A stretch of DNA of 64,000 nt from Roseburia sp. (GTDB taxonomy: Bacteria > Bacillota > Clostridia > Lachnospirales > Lachnospiraceae). The translations under genes were made by a program, and so were the position numbers. The DNA lies in assembly GCA_017937095.1 (NCBI GenBank), contig JAGBEG010000017.1, forward strand, positions 186,001 to 250,000. The letters run 5' to 3'. The stretch's first letter is position 1. Each line of letters starts with the position of its first letter. Shown in pieces: positions 27,269-36,840 of the stretch. Under the pieces are notes generated by a model. It saw only the letters and a program-made list of their open reading frames with translations, had not been told where the DNA came from and made no database searches.

Positions 27269-27328
27269 TTTCATTTTAATATCTATAAAAGCTTTCTAAC
27301 CCCATTTTAATTTGGGGCAGGGTATACT
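27262..27328 (+). promoter_or_regulatory. kdp promoter with OmpR-type direct repeats
   Basis: ATTTTAAT at 27262 and 27273 (11 bp apart), CTTTCTAA at 27292 and CATTTTAA at 27303 (11 bp apart), then TATACT at 27323-27328. The first pair begins GATTTTAA, as at the ktr promoter (17877, 17888). The pair-gap-pair layout is nearly the same as at 24224-24286. Inference: the KdpE binding region. Confidence 0.6.
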
Positions 27329-27396
27329 TTGACCTGTAAATCGGAAAAAAATAACAAATACGTTCCCTTTAGGATAAGGGAGGGAGGAGGCAAATT

Positions 27397-27486
27397 ATGA
27401 ATCTACTGCTCTGGCTGATTGCAGCTACAGGCATAGGGATGCTGATTTACTACTTTGCAATTTTGCTGAAAGGAGGAGACAGGTAA
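27397..27486 (+). CDS. kdpF: KdpF, small subunit of K+ P-type ATPase
   Basis: 29-aa single-span peptide: ATG 27397 after AGGGAGGAGG, stop TAA 27484-27486 overlapping the kdpA ATG by 1 nt. One hydrophobic helix (LLLWLIAATGIGMLIYYFA) and a short charged tail, the size and place of KdpF, which stabilises the KdpFABC complex in the membrane. Confidence 0.85.
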   Translation: MNLLLWLIAATGIGMLIYYFAILLKGGDR

Positions 27487-29324
27487 TGGAAGCGTTGATA
27501 CAGTATGCGGTTTACCTGATCATATTGGTCGGCCTGGCGATTCCGCTCGGTGCGTACATCGGGAAGGTCATGGACGGCGAAAAGGTATTTTTGACCCCGG
27601 TCTTAAAGCCATGTGAGAAACTGGTATATAAGATCATGCGGGTGAAGGAAGAAGAGGATATGACAGCGTCAAAATATATTCTGAGCGCCGTCAGCTTTAA
27701 TGTCATAGGTTTTGTGGTGTTGTTTCTGATCTTAAAATTCCAGAATCTTCTGCCGTTCAACCCGGAGCATTTCGACGGACAGTCCTGGCATCTGGCGTTT
27801 AATACGGCGACAAGCTTTATGACGAATACGAACTGGCAGGCGTACAGCGCGGAGAATCCTTCCGGCGGTCTTAGCTATTTCTCACAGTTCATGGGGCTTA
27901 CGGTACAGAACTTTGTATCGGCAGCCTGCGGTATCGCGGTATTGTTTGCAGTCATCCGCGGATTTGTCCGGGTAAAGCAGAAGGGAATCGGTAATTTCTG
28001 GGCGGACCTGACAAGGACGGTGCTCTATATCTTGATTCCGCTCTGCATCATCTCTACGGTCGTTCTGGTCGCAAGAGGTACGGTTCAGACATTCCGGGGT
28101 TACGATAAAGTACAGCTCTTAGAGCCGATTGCGCTGGATGAAGAGGGAAATATCATTGAGGGCGCGCTGGTAGACAGGGAGACGGGCGTAGTTACACTGG
28201 ACGGCGAAGAGATTACAGCGGCGCAGATCGTCCGTGAACAAGTGGTTCCGCTTGGACCGGGCGCAAGCCAGATTTCCATGAAACAGTTGGGAACGAACGG
28301 CGGAGGCTTCTTCGGATTGAACTCTACACATCCGTTTGAGAATCCGGATGCGTTTACGAATCTGTTTGAAATGATTTATCTGCTCCTGATTCCGGTAGCG
28401 CTCTGCTTTACCTTTGGACGCAATGTACATGACAAGAGACAGGGAGTGGCAATCTTCCTCGCCATGTTTATAATGCTTGTGGCATCGCTTGGCGTATGCG
28501 CGGTAAATGAGCAGAACGGTACGCCGCAGCTTGCGCAGAACGGCGCGGTGGCAGTGGACGCAACCGAGCTGAACGGGTATTCCACGGCAGGCGGAAATAT
28601 GGAAGGAAAGGAGACCAGATTCGGTATTGCAACTTCCGTTACATGGGCGACATTTACGACAGCAGCTTCGAACGGTTCTGTCAACTCCATGCATGATTCC
28701 TACACGCCGCTGGGCGGATTAGTGCCGATGCTTTTGATGCAGCTTGGCGAGGTCGTCTTCGGAGGCGTTGGATGCGGACTTTACGGTATGCTTGCCTTTG
28801 CAATTCTGGCGGTGTTCATTGCCGGACTTATGGTAGGACGTACGCCGGAATACCTTGGAAAGAAGATAGAACCCTTTGAGATGAAGATGGCGGTTCTGTG
28901 CTGCCTTGCGACGCCGCTCGTCATCCTGGTGGGAAGCGGAATCGCAACACTGCTTCCGTCTACTACAGACAGCCTGAACAATATAGGCGCACACGGACTT
29001 TCGGAAATTTTGTATGCATATTCTTCGGCAGGCGGAAATAACGGTTCTGCATTTGCAGGATTTAACGCAAATACACCGTTTATCAATGTCTCGATCGGAC
29101 TGGTTATGTGGGGCGCAAGATTCATTCCTATGATCACGATGCTTCTGATCGCAGGCAGTATGGCAAAGAAGAAGAAGGTTGCTGTCACAGCGGGAACATT
29201 ATCGACCTGCAACGGCCTGTTTGTATTCCTGTTGATCTTCGTCGTACTTTTGATTGGCGCACTGAGCTTTTTCCCGGCGCTGTCACTCGGACCAATCGCG
29301 GAATATTTCCAGATGCTCCAGTAG
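27486..29324 (+). CDS. kdpA: K+-transporting ATPase subunit A (KdpA)
   Basis: 612 aa K+-binding channel-like subunit. Four pore loops: NTNWQAYSAE, GTNGGGFFGLNSTHPFENP, AASNGSVNSMHDS and AGGNNGSAFAG. The second pore loop holds the conserved filter Gly residues. About ten membrane helices. An insert at about 195-260 (VLLEPIALDEEG region) is typical of periplasmic loops in this family. Acts with KdpB in high-affinity, ATP-driven K+ uptake. Confidence 0.95.
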   Translation: MEALIQYAVYLIILVGLAIPLGAYIGKVMDGEKVFLTPVLKPCEKLVYKIMRVKEEEDMTASKYILSAVSFNVIGFVVLFLILKFQNLLPFNPEHFDGQSWHLAFNTATSFMTNTNWQAYSAENPSGGLSYFSQFMGLTVQNFVSAACGIAVLFAVIRGFVRVKQKGIGNFWADLTRTVLYILIPLCIISTVVLVARGTVQTFRGYDKVQLLEPIALDEEGNIIEGALVDRETGVVTLDGEEITAAQIVREQVVPLGPGASQISMKQLGTNGGGFFGLNSTHPFENPDAFTNLFEMIYLLLIPVALCFTFGRNVHDKRQGVAIFLAMFIMLVASLGVCAVNEQNGTPQLAQNGAVAVDATELNGYSTAGGNMEGKETRFGIATSVTWATFTTAASNGSVNSMHDSYTPLGGLVPMLLMQLGEVVFGGVGCGLYGMLAFAILAVFIAGLMVGRTPEYLGKKIEPFEMKMAVLCCLATPLVILVGSGIATLLPSTTDSLNNIGAHGLSEILYAYSSAGGNNGSAFAGFNANTPFINVSIGLVMWGARFIPMITMLLIAGSMAKKKKVAVTAGTLSTCNGLFVFLLIFVVLLIGALSFFPALSLGPIAEYFQMLQ

Positions 29325-29372
29325 ACGCACCAAAGCGCAGTTGCGATTGAAAAGAAATGAGGTAAATAGAAA

Positions 29373-31448
29373 ATGAGTAATCAGATAAAAACAGAAAATG
29401 CGCTGCGTGACAAGACGATGGTCATGCGCGCGATAAAGGATTCCTTCGTGAAGCTTGCGCCGCAGACGCAGGTGAAGAATCCGGTCATGTTTTTGGTGTT
29501 TGTATCCGCTGTTTTGACTACGATTCTCTGGGTAGTTTCCCTGTTTGGAATCAGGGATGCGGATTCGGGATTTATCTTAGGAATTACATTGATTCTGTGG
29601 TTTACCTGTCTGTTTGCAAATTTTGCGGAGGCGATTGCAGAGGGCAGAGGAAAGGCGCAGGCGGATTCCCTTCGTGCTGCAAAGCATGATGTGGAGGCAC
29701 ATAAGATCCCATCGGCAGATAAGAAGAATCAGATTACAAAGATTCCTTCTGCCAGTCTCATAAAGGGCGATCTCGTAATCGTTATAGCCGGAGAACAGAT
29801 TCCGGGAGACGGCGAGGTCATAGAGGGCGCGGCAAGTGTGGATGAGAGCGCCATCACCGGCGAGTCGGCGCCGGTCATCCGTGAGGCGGGCGGCGACAGA
29901 AGCGCTGTGACCGGAGGAACGAAGGTCTTATCTGACTGGATCGTTGTCCGCATCACCAGCGAGCCGGGTGAGAGCTTCCTTGATAAGATGATTGCGATGG
30001 TCGAGGGTGCGGCAAGAAAGAAGACCCCCAATGAAATCGCACTGGAAATTTTTCTGGTGGCGCTTTCGATTATCTTTATTCTGGTTGTGATGGCATTGTA
30101 TGGGTACTCCCTCTTTTCTGCAAAGCAGATGGGAGTGGAGAACCCGACTTCCGTAACGGCGCTTGTGGCGCTTCTGGTGTGCCTTGCGCCGACGACAATC
30201 GGAGCGCTGCTGTCCGCCATCGGCATTGCGGGCATGAGCCGTTTGAATCAGGCGAACGTTCTTGCAATGAGCGGACGCGCGATAGAGGCGGCAGGGGATG
30301 TCGATACCCTGCTTTTGGATAAGACAGGTACGATCACGCTCGGCGACAGGCAGGCGTCGGAATTTATCCCGGTAGACGGGCATGAGGCGAGAGATCTGGC
30401 GGATGCGGCGCAGCTCGCATCGCTTCCCGACGAGACGCCGGAGGGAAGAAGCGTAGTCGTGCTTGCAAAGGAAAAGTTTGGCATCCGCGCAAGAAACCTG
30501 TCGGAATCCAATATGGAGTTCATCCCGTTCACAGCGAAGACGCGTATGAGCGGCGTCAATGTGGACGGCAGGGAAATCCGTAAAGGCGCAGCGGATGCAA
30601 TCCGAAAATATGTTGTCGCACACGGCGGCATTTACAGCGAAGAGTGTGAAGAAGTTGTAAAAAAGATTGCAAATCAGGGCGGTACGCCGCTTGTAGTAAC
30701 AGATGACCATATCATACTCGGCGTGATTTATCTGAAGGATATCATCAAGTCCGGCGTTAAGGAGAAGTTCGCCGACTTAAGAAAAATGGGAATCCGCACC
30801 GTCATGATTACAGGCGATAACCCGCTTACCGCGGCAGCGATCGCGGCGGAGGCAGGCGTGGATGATTTCCTCGCGGAGGCGACGCCGGAGGGCAAACTTG
30901 ATATGATCCGCCAGCTTCAGGCGAAGGGGCATATGGTAGCGATGACCGGTGACGGAACGAACGATGCCCCGGCGCTCGCCCAGGCGGATGTCGCGGTGGC
31001 AATGAATACCGGCACGCAGGCGGCGAAGGAAGCCGGGAATATGGTAGATCTTGACAGTTCGCCGACGAAGCTGATCGATATCGTAAGAATCGGTAAGCAG
31101 CTTCTGATGACAAGAGGAAGTCTTACGACCTTTAGTATTGCAAACGACGTCGCGAAGTATTTTGCAATCATCCCGGCGCTTTTTATGAGCTTATATCCGG
31201 GGCTTGCAAAGCTCAACATTATGGGGCTGCACAGTGCGGAAAGCGCAATTTTTTCCGCGATCATTTACAATGCACTGATTATCATCGCTTTGATTCCTTT
31301 GGCGCTTAAGGGAGTAAAATACCGCGAGGTATCGGCAGGTAAGCTGCTTTCCAGAAACCTTCTGATCTATGGAGTCGGCGGAATCATTGCACCGTTTATC
31401 TTCATCAAACTGATTGATGTGATATTGGTAGCCTGCGGATTGTTCTAA
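29373..31448 (+). CDS. kdpB: K+-transporting P-type ATPase subunit B (KdpB)
   Basis: 691 aa P-type ATPase. Actuator motif TGES (ITGESAPV), phosphorylated Asp316 in DKTGTITLG, nucleotide-binding region ([17 protein letters not shown]), hinge TGDNPLTA and [20 protein letters not shown]. No metal-binding N-terminal domain, as usual for KdpB. It hydrolyses ATP to drive K+ through KdpA. Confidence 0.96.
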   Translation: MSNQIKTENALRDKTMVMRAIKDSFVKLAPQTQVKNPVMFLVFVSAVLTTILWVVSLFGIRDADSGFILGITLILWFTCLFANFAEAIAEGRGKAQADSLRAAKHDVEAHKIPSADKKNQITKIPSASLIKGDLVIVIAGEQIPGDGEVIEGAASVDESAITGESAPVIREAGGDRSAVTGGTKVLSDWIVVRITSEPGESFLDKMIAMVEGAARKKTPNEIALEIFLVALSIIFILVVMALYGYSLFSAKQMGVENPTSVTALVALLVCLAPTTIGALLSAIGIAGMSRLNQANVLAMSGRAIEAAGDVDTLLLDKTGTITLGDRQASEFIPVDGHEARDLADAAQLASLPDETPEGRSVVVLAKEKFGIRARNLSESNMEFIPFTAKTRMSGVNVDGREIRKGAADAIRKYVVAHGGIYSEECEEVVKKIANQGGTPLVVTDDHIILGVIYLKDIIKSGVKEKFADLRKMGIRTVMITGDNPLTAAAIAAEAGVDDFLAEATPEGKLDMIRQLQAKGHMVAMTGDGTNDAPALAQADVAVAMNTGTQAAKEAGNMVDLDSSPTKLIDIVRIGKQLLMTRGSLTTFSIANDVAKYFAIIPALFMSLYPGLAKLNIMGLHSAESAIFSAIIYNALIIIALIPLALKGVKYREVSAGKLLSRNLLIYGVGGIIAPFIFIKLIDVILVACGLF

Positions 31449-31478
31449 GCGGGAGACGAAGGAAAGGAGAAGAAAACG

Positions 31479-32114
31479 ATGAGTGCAAAAAAAGTAATTG
31501 GTAAGACAGCGGTTTTATTCTTTCTTATGATGCTGCTTACCGGATTTATCTATACGATGGTGATGACAGGCATCAGCCAGTTGTTGTTCCGCCATCAGGC
31601 AAACGGAAGCATTATTGAGGTAGACGGCGTAAAGTACGGAAGCGAGCTTTTGGGACAGCGCTTTTGCGATCCGTCCCACTTGTGGGGCAGAATCGTGCTC
31701 CCGGATGTGTCTACCTACACAGACGACGAGGGCAATCCGCTCATGTATGCGTGGGCGTCCAACGCATCCCCGGCAAGCGACGAGCAGGCATACGGGGAAG
31801 AAAATTATCAGGACAGCTACGAGGCGGCGGTTGCAGAGAGAGTGGAAATGATAAAGGCGGCAAATCCGGATGCGGAGATGGATGCGATTCCGGTAGAGCT
31901 TGTCACCTGTTCGGGAAGCGGACTTGATCCGCACATTTCCCCGGCGGCAGCGGAGTATCAGGTGCCGAGACTGGCGGCAGAGAACGATATGACCGAGGAT
32001 GAGGTCAGAGAAATTATTGAGAAGTATACAGACGGAAAGTTCCTGGGAATTTTCGGTGAGGAAACCGTAAATGTATTAGAGGTAAATCTTGCACTGGAAG
32101 GGATTCTTGAATGA
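31479..32114 (+). CDS. kdpC: K+-transporting ATPase subunit C (KdpC)
   Basis: 211 aa: one N-terminal membrane helix (about 8-30) and an external domain with YGSELLGQRF, WASNASPAS and the family signature SGSGLDPHISPAAA. It stabilises the complex and raises ATP affinity. Overlaps kdpD by 4 nt. Confidence 0.95.
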   Translation: MSAKKVIGKTAVLFFLMMLLTGFIYTMVMTGISQLLFRHQANGSIIEVDGVKYGSELLGQRFCDPSHLWGRIVLPDVSTYTDDEGNPLMYAWASNASPASDEQAYGEENYQDSYEAAVAERVEMIKAANPDAEMDAIPVELVTCSGSGLDPHISPAAAEYQVPRLAAENDMTEDEVREIIEKYTDGKFLGIFGEETVNVLEVNLALEGILE

Positions 32115-34798
32115 TTGAACCGGAAAGAAATCCTGCGGCTTACCTTAAGATGGCAAAGCAGGCGGAAGAAAAAGAGAAAAAGGGAAAACTGAAAATTTTC
32201 TTCGGGTATGCAGCAGGCGTAGGGAAAACCTACGCCATGCTGTCTGCTGCGAAAAAGGAGAAAGAAGCCGGAACGGATATCGTCATCGGCTACTTGGAAC
32301 CCCATGCGAGACCGGATACACAGAAAAAAGCAGAGGGGCTTCCCTTCGTTCCGACAAGAGAGATGCAGATCAACCGCATTACAGTACAGGAGATGGACAT
32401 TGACGCTATATTAAAGCGTGCTCCGAAGGTCGTGCTGGTCGATGAGATGGCGCATACGAACGCCGACGGATGCAGGCATCCAAAACGGTATCAGGATATA
32501 CTGGAGCTTTTAAATGCCGGAATTGACGTATATACGACCTTAAATGTACAGCATATTGAGAGCGTGCATGACAAGGTGGCGGCAATCACGGGTGTGGCGG
32601 TGCGCGAGCGGATTCCGGACAGTGTCTTTGACCGGGCGGATTCCATCAAGATGGTGGATATCCAGCCGGAGGAACTGTTGGAGCGCCTTTCACAGGGGAA
32701 GATATACAAGAGAGAACGGGCAGCGCAGGCGCTCGACCATTTCTTTTCAGAAGAGAATCTGATTGCGTTAAGAGAAATTGCGCTTCGCCGGATGGCGGAC
32801 TGGCTGAACAATGAGCAGGACGAGATGATCGCGAACGGAAGAAAAGAAAATGCGTCCGAGCATATCATGATGTGCCTGTCGGCGGCGCCTTCCAATGCGA
32901 AGGTCATCCGGCAGGCGGCGAAGCTTGCCAATGCGTTCCACGGGAAGTTTACGGCGTTCTATGTGGAGACTCCCGACGACGAGACGATGGACGCCGCAGA
33001 TGCGCAGCGTCTGAACGAGAATCGCAAGCTTGCCGCAAAATTCGGCGCGAAGATCGTGACGTCTTTTGGAAATGAGATTGTAGAACAGATTGCGGAGTAT
33101 GCCAAAGTCGCCCGCGTGACCAAAATTGTGCTGGGCAGGACCAACACAATGCATCCGCCCTTTTCCGTGAAGGAGAGTATTGCAGAGCGGCTCGCCGCCT
33201 TAGTGCCGAATCTGGAAATCTTTCTGATTCCGGATTTACATGAAAAACGGTATGTGAAAAAGAAAAAGAAGGTACAGATCAATCGCAGATATGTATTGGG
33301 AGATGCAGGGATCGGTCTTTCTATCTTACTTATCACTACGCTTGTCAGCGCAGCGTTTGACCGTATGGGATTTGAGGAAGCGAATCTGATTATGCTCTAT
33401 GTATTGGGTTCGACGCTTGTCGCGCTCTGCGCAAAACACTATATCACCGGAATCTTATATGGCGTCGCAGCAATCTTAACGTTTAATCTGCTGTTCACGG
33501 AACCGCGCTATACGCTTACATATTACAATGCGGGCTATGTGGTGACGTTTTTCATCTTTTTTGTGGTGTCGCTCATCATTTCCATACTGGTAAGGAAGGT
33601 GAAGCTGACTGCCAGAGAAAATGCGAAAAAGGCGTACCGAACCGGAATCCTGCTTGAGACGAGCCAGCTATTGCAGGAGAAGCAGACGGAGGAGGAGATT
33701 GCGGCAAATACGGCGAGACAGATCGGAAGGCTTTTAAACCGCAGTACCTGCTGCTTTATCGGAAGCCCGGAGGGGGGAAGAGAGCCGCAGTATTACGAGA
33801 TTCCGGGACGGCGGATGGAACTGTCGGAGCAGGAGCGCGCGGTTGCCGTATGGTCCTATAAGAACAACAAAAGTGCGGGCGCGACGACGTCCACGCTGCC
33901 GGGCGCGAAGAATCTGTTTTTGACGATACGGAACGGGGAGAAGATTTTCGGTCTGGCAGGCATCGATATGTGCGGAAATCCTTTGAATGCGTTTGAGGAG
34001 AGCGTGATGCTTGCCATCTTAAGCGAGAGCGCGCTTGCTTTCGAGAAGGTGGAGAAGACGCGCAGGGAGCAGGAGATGGCAGTGGAACTCGAGCAGGAGA
34101 AGTTCCGCGCCAATCTGCTGCGCTCGATTTCGCATGATTTTCGGACGCCGCTTACCGTAATCTATGGGAATATGGATATGCTGCTCCGGGAGGATGAGAA
34201 TATGTCCGCCGGGCAGCGGAAGAAAATCTATCAGGATATCGGGGAAGACGCATCATGGCTTTTAAATCTGGTTGAAAATCTTCTGTCGGTGACGCGCATC
34301 GAAAACGGAACCATCCGGCTCAACCGGCAGCCGGAACTGCTCGAGGACGTGGTTTGGGAGAGCCTGCTGCATCTGAGCCGCAGAGCGAAGGAGCATGAGA
34401 TTGTATTCGACCGCCCGAAGGAGTTTTTTCTGGTGAAAATGGATGTGAAGCTGATGATACAGGTCATCATCAATCTGGTGGACAACGCGGTGAAATATAC
34501 CCCGGCAGGTTCGGTCATTGGCATTCAGATGTACCGTGTCGGAAACAGGGTGCGTCTGGAGGTCAGGGATAACGGAGAAGGCATCCCGGATGACCGTAAG
34601 GAGCGGATATTTGATATGTTCTATACAATGGGGAAAAATACGACGGACTGCAGGCGGGGCATGGGACTTGGACTGGCGCTCTGCAAGTCGATTGTAGAAG
34701 CGCATGACGGCAGAATCTGGGTGGAGGACAATCTGCCGAAGGGAGCAGTATTTATCATAGATTTAAAGCTTGAGGAGGCGAAGGAGCATGAAGCATAG
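32111..34798 (+). CDS. kdpD: KdpD sensor histidine kinase, full length
   Basis: 895 aa. N-terminal KdpD domain with Walker A GYAAGVGKT (residues 32-40) and Walker B VVLVDEMAHTN; USP-like domain (about 245-370); DUF4118 four-helix block (about 390-495, NLLFTEPRYTL); GAF (about 515-650); HisKA with His675 (SISHDFRTPL); HATPase (LVDNAVKYT, GMGLGLAL). It senses low K+ or turgor and phosphorylates KdpE; in Firmicutes the USP domain can bind c-di-AMP. Coupled at both ends (overlaps with kdpC and kdpE). Confidence 0.95.
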   Translation: MIEPERNPAAYLKMAKQAEEKEKKGKLKIFFGYAAGVGKTYAMLSAAKKEKEAGTDIVIGYLEPHARPDTQKKAEGLPFVPTREMQINRITVQEMDIDAILKRAPKVVLVDEMAHTNADGCRHPKRYQDILELLNAGIDVYTTLNVQHIESVHDKVAAITGVAVRERIPDSVFDRADSIKMVDIQPEELLERLSQGKIYKRERAAQALDHFFSEENLIALREIALRRMADWLNNEQDEMIANGRKENASEHIMMCLSAAPSNAKVIRQAAKLANAFHGKFTAFYVETPDDETMDAADAQRLNENRKLAAKFGAKIVTSFGNEIVEQIAEYAKVARVTKIVLGRTNTMHPPFSVKESIAERLAALVPNLEIFLIPDLHEKRYVKKKKKVQINRRYVLGDAGIGLSILLITTLVSAAFDRMGFEEANLIMLYVLGSTLVALCAKHYITGILYGVAAILTFNLLFTEPRYTLTYYNAGYVVTFFIFFVVSLIISILVRKVKLTARENAKKAYRTGILLETSQLLQEKQTEEEIAANTARQIGRLLNRSTCCFIGSPEGGREPQYYEIPGRRMELSEQERAVAVWSYKNNKSAGATTSTLPGAKNLFLTIRNGEKIFGLAGIDMCGNPLNAFEESVMLAILSESALAFEKVEKTRREQEMAVELEQEKFRANLLRSISHDFRTPLTVIYGNMDMLLREDENMSAGQRKKIYQDIGEDASWLLNLVENLLSVTRIENGTIRLNRQPELLEDVVWESLLHLSRRAKEHEIVFDRPKEFFLVKMDVKLMIQVIINLVDNAVKYTPAGSVIGIQMYRVGNRVRLEVRDNGEGIPDDRKERIFDMFYTMGKNTTDCRRGMGLGLALCKSIVEAHDGRIWVEDNLPKGAVFIIDLKLEEAKEHEA

Positions 34799-35495
34799 TA
34801 CGTCATTGATTCTGGTGGTGGAGGACGACCGGTCCATCCGAAATCTGATTACCAATACCCTGGAAATACACGGGTATAGGAATATAGCTGCGGATAACGG
34901 GCAGAATGCGCTTATGCAGATTACGTCGCATCACCCGGATATTATTCTTCTGGATCTGGGGCTGCCGGATATGGACGGAACAGACATTATCGGGAGAGTG
35001 CGCCAGTGGTCGCTGTGCCCGATCATTGTAATCAGCGCGAGAACAGAGGATGCGGATAAGATTGCGGCGCTGGACGCCGGGGCGGACGATTACCTGACGA
35101 AGCCCTTTTCTGTGGAGGAGCTTCTGGCGCGTATCCGTGCGACACTGCGCAGACTGAACTATCTGGAGAGCAGGGAGGCGCGGGAGGAGGAGATTTTCCG
35201 GAATGGTGATCTTGTGATTGATTACGGCGCGGCGACGGTAACGGTCGGGAAAGAGCAGATTCACCTGATGCCGATCGAGTACAGCGTACTGTGTCTGCTC
35301 GCGAAGAATATCGGGCGTGTGCTCACCTACAGCTATATCTTAGATCAGGTGTGGAAGAGCAGGCTTGAGGGAGACGTATCGTCTCTTCGGGTATATATGG
35401 CGTCTCTGCGGAAGAAGATCGAACCGAAAGAAGCCAGAGGAACCTACATCCAGACGCATACCGGAATCGGCTACCGGATGCTAAGGGTGGAATAG
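34788..35495 (+). CDS. kdpE: KdpE response regulator
   Basis: 235 aa from ATG 34788 (GAAGGAG upstream), inside the last codons of kdpD. Receiver with Asp13/Asp14 and phospho-acceptor Asp56 (LLDLGLPDMDG); winged helix (LMPIEYSVLCLLAKN, ending YIQTHTGIGYRM). Activates kdpFABC; the 11-bp-spaced boxes at 27262-27311 are its likely site. Confidence 0.94.
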   Translation: MKHSTSLILVVEDDRSIRNLITNTLEIHGYRNIAADNGQNALMQITSHHPDIILLDLGLPDMDGTDIIGRVRQWSLCPIIVISARTEDADKIAALDAGADDYLTKPFSVEELLARIRATLRRLNYLESREAREEEIFRNGDLVIDYGAATVTVGKEQIHLMPIEYSVLCLLAKNIGRVLTYSYILDQVWKSRLEGDVSSLRVYMASLRKKIEPKEARGTYIQTHTGIGYRMLRVE

Positions 35496-35628
35496 CATAG
35501 GATTTTTAGAAAAAATTAAGAAATTGCAAAGGGATTGTTAAAGCTTTGGTAAAATTTCCTTTGTATTTATCCTGTATAGTAGAATCAGCCGTCCGGTGAG
35601 GCGGCGAAGCGGGGAGGTACAAAGGAGA

Positions 35629-36816
35629 ATGGGAAGATCGGCATCCGGTGCGGCAAGAGACGAGCAGTATGTGCGCACAGACTGGGGAATCGGAGAAGCG
35701 GGAACACGCAGCGGACAGAGAGGCGGACAGGCGAAGGGACAGACCGTGCGCACAGATTGGGGAATCGGAGAAGCGGGAACACACAGTGGGCAGAGAACAG
35801 ATGAGCGCCGGATGCGGGAAGAGCGGATGAATGAACGGGAACTGCGGGAGAGAAGGCGGCGTGCGAGAGAGCGAAAGAGACGAAGACAACGTCTGTTTTT
35901 CCTGTCGCAGGCTCTGATACTTTTCCTGACGATATGTCTTGCTGTCGTAGTCGTCAGTGAGGTAAAGAGTATAAAGGCAGATGCGACGGCGCCGGCTCTG
36001 GTGCAGGAGGACGCCCAGACGAATACATCCGGGGGAAATCAGACAGCCAACGCCCCGGAGGATTATATGACGGATTACGCCAGCCAGTGCGGCGTCTGGG
36101 AGGTTGCCGCTCCGGTGAATCGGGAGACGTGGGAAGCTGTCGAAAAGCTGAAGGAATATGCCAACGAGAGCGGGACGATCAGCGCGATATTAGAGGACAC
36201 GTCGCGCTATCCCGATGAAATGTTAGAGGCGCTTGCGAACAACCCGGAGATGACGGACTTTGTAGCGGGCTACCCGGAGGCGGAGGGCAGCGTGACAGGG
36301 GGCTTGAGCGAACGCGAGAAAAGCGAGGCGCATCCGCTCTTTTTGCAGTGGGATCCAAGATGGGGCTACGCGTCCTACGGGGACGGAAGCAATATCGGTC
36401 TGGCGGGCTGCGGACCGACCAGCCTTGCAATGGCGATTTACTATCTGACGAAGGATGAGACGGTCACGCCGGATGCCATTGCGAAGTACAGCATGGAGAA
36501 CGGCTATTATATGCCGGGAACGGGAACGGCGTGGATTCTGATGGAGGATGCGCCTGCGCGCTATGGCGTTGCGGTGGACAAGCCGGGAATCAGCGGGGAT
36601 ATTATGCGCGCCGAGCTGGATGCGGGACATGTCCTCATCTGCGCCATGCGCGCCGGGGATTTCACGGCGTCGGGTCACTTCATTGTCATCTATGGATATG
36701 ACGAAACCGGATTTTTTGTAAACGATCCGAACTGCGTTGCGAGAAGCAGGGAGAGCTGGAGCTACGAGCGCATCGGCAGCCAGATCAAGCAGCTATGGTC
36801 GCTTAAAACGGCGTAG
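35629..36816 (+). CDS. membrane-anchored C39-like cysteine peptidase
   Basis: Starts at ATG 35629 (GGGGAGG 11 nt upstream) or at GTG 35596. From 35629: an Arg/Gly/Glu-rich cytosolic N-terminus of about 85 residues containing a duplicated segment, one membrane helix (SQALILFLTICLAVVVV), a linker, and a Peptidase_C39-like domain. Catalytic residues are Cys in AGCGPTSLAM, His in SGHFIVIYG and Asn/Asp in VNDPN. It has no ABC transporter partner, so it is not a bacteriocin exporter. The active domain faces outside. It stands 100-130 nt after kdpE; a -10 TATAGT is at 35575-35580. Confidence 0.8.
   Translation: MGRSASGAARDEQYVRTDWGIGEAGTRSGQRGGQAKGQTVRTDWGIGEAGTHSGQRTDERRMREERMNERELRERRRRARERKRRRQRLFFLSQALILFLTICLAVVVVSEVKSIKADATAPALVQEDAQTNTSGGNQTANAPEDYMTDYASQCGVWEVAAPVNRETWEAVEKLKEYANESGTISAILEDTSRYPDEMLEALANNPEMTDFVAGYPEAEGSVTGGLSEREKSEAHPLFLQWDPRWGYASYGDGSNIGLAGCGPTSLAMAIYYLTKDETVTPDAIAKYSMENGYYMPGTGTAWILMEDAPARYGVAVDKPGISGDIMRAELDAGHVLICAMRAGDFTASGHFIVIYGYDETGFFVNDPNCVARSRESWSYERIGSQIKQLWSLKTA
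35671..35795 (+). repeat. in-frame 75-bp-period duplication in C39 peptidase gene
   Basis: Two 50-bp copies (35671-35720 and 35746-35795) differ at only a few bases and begin GTGCGCACAGA. They encode two copies of RTDWGIGEAGT with a 25-residue period. The near identity at DNA level points to a recent duplication in a disordered cytosolic region. Confidence 0.85.
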
Positions 36817-36840
36817 GAGCGGCGTGCGGCCGGACCGATG

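Noticed and set aside
35596-35628. GTG 35596 as the start of the C39 peptidase
   Set aside because: No ribosome site in front of it, whereas ATG 35629 has GGGGAGG 11 nt upstream; kept only as an alternative.
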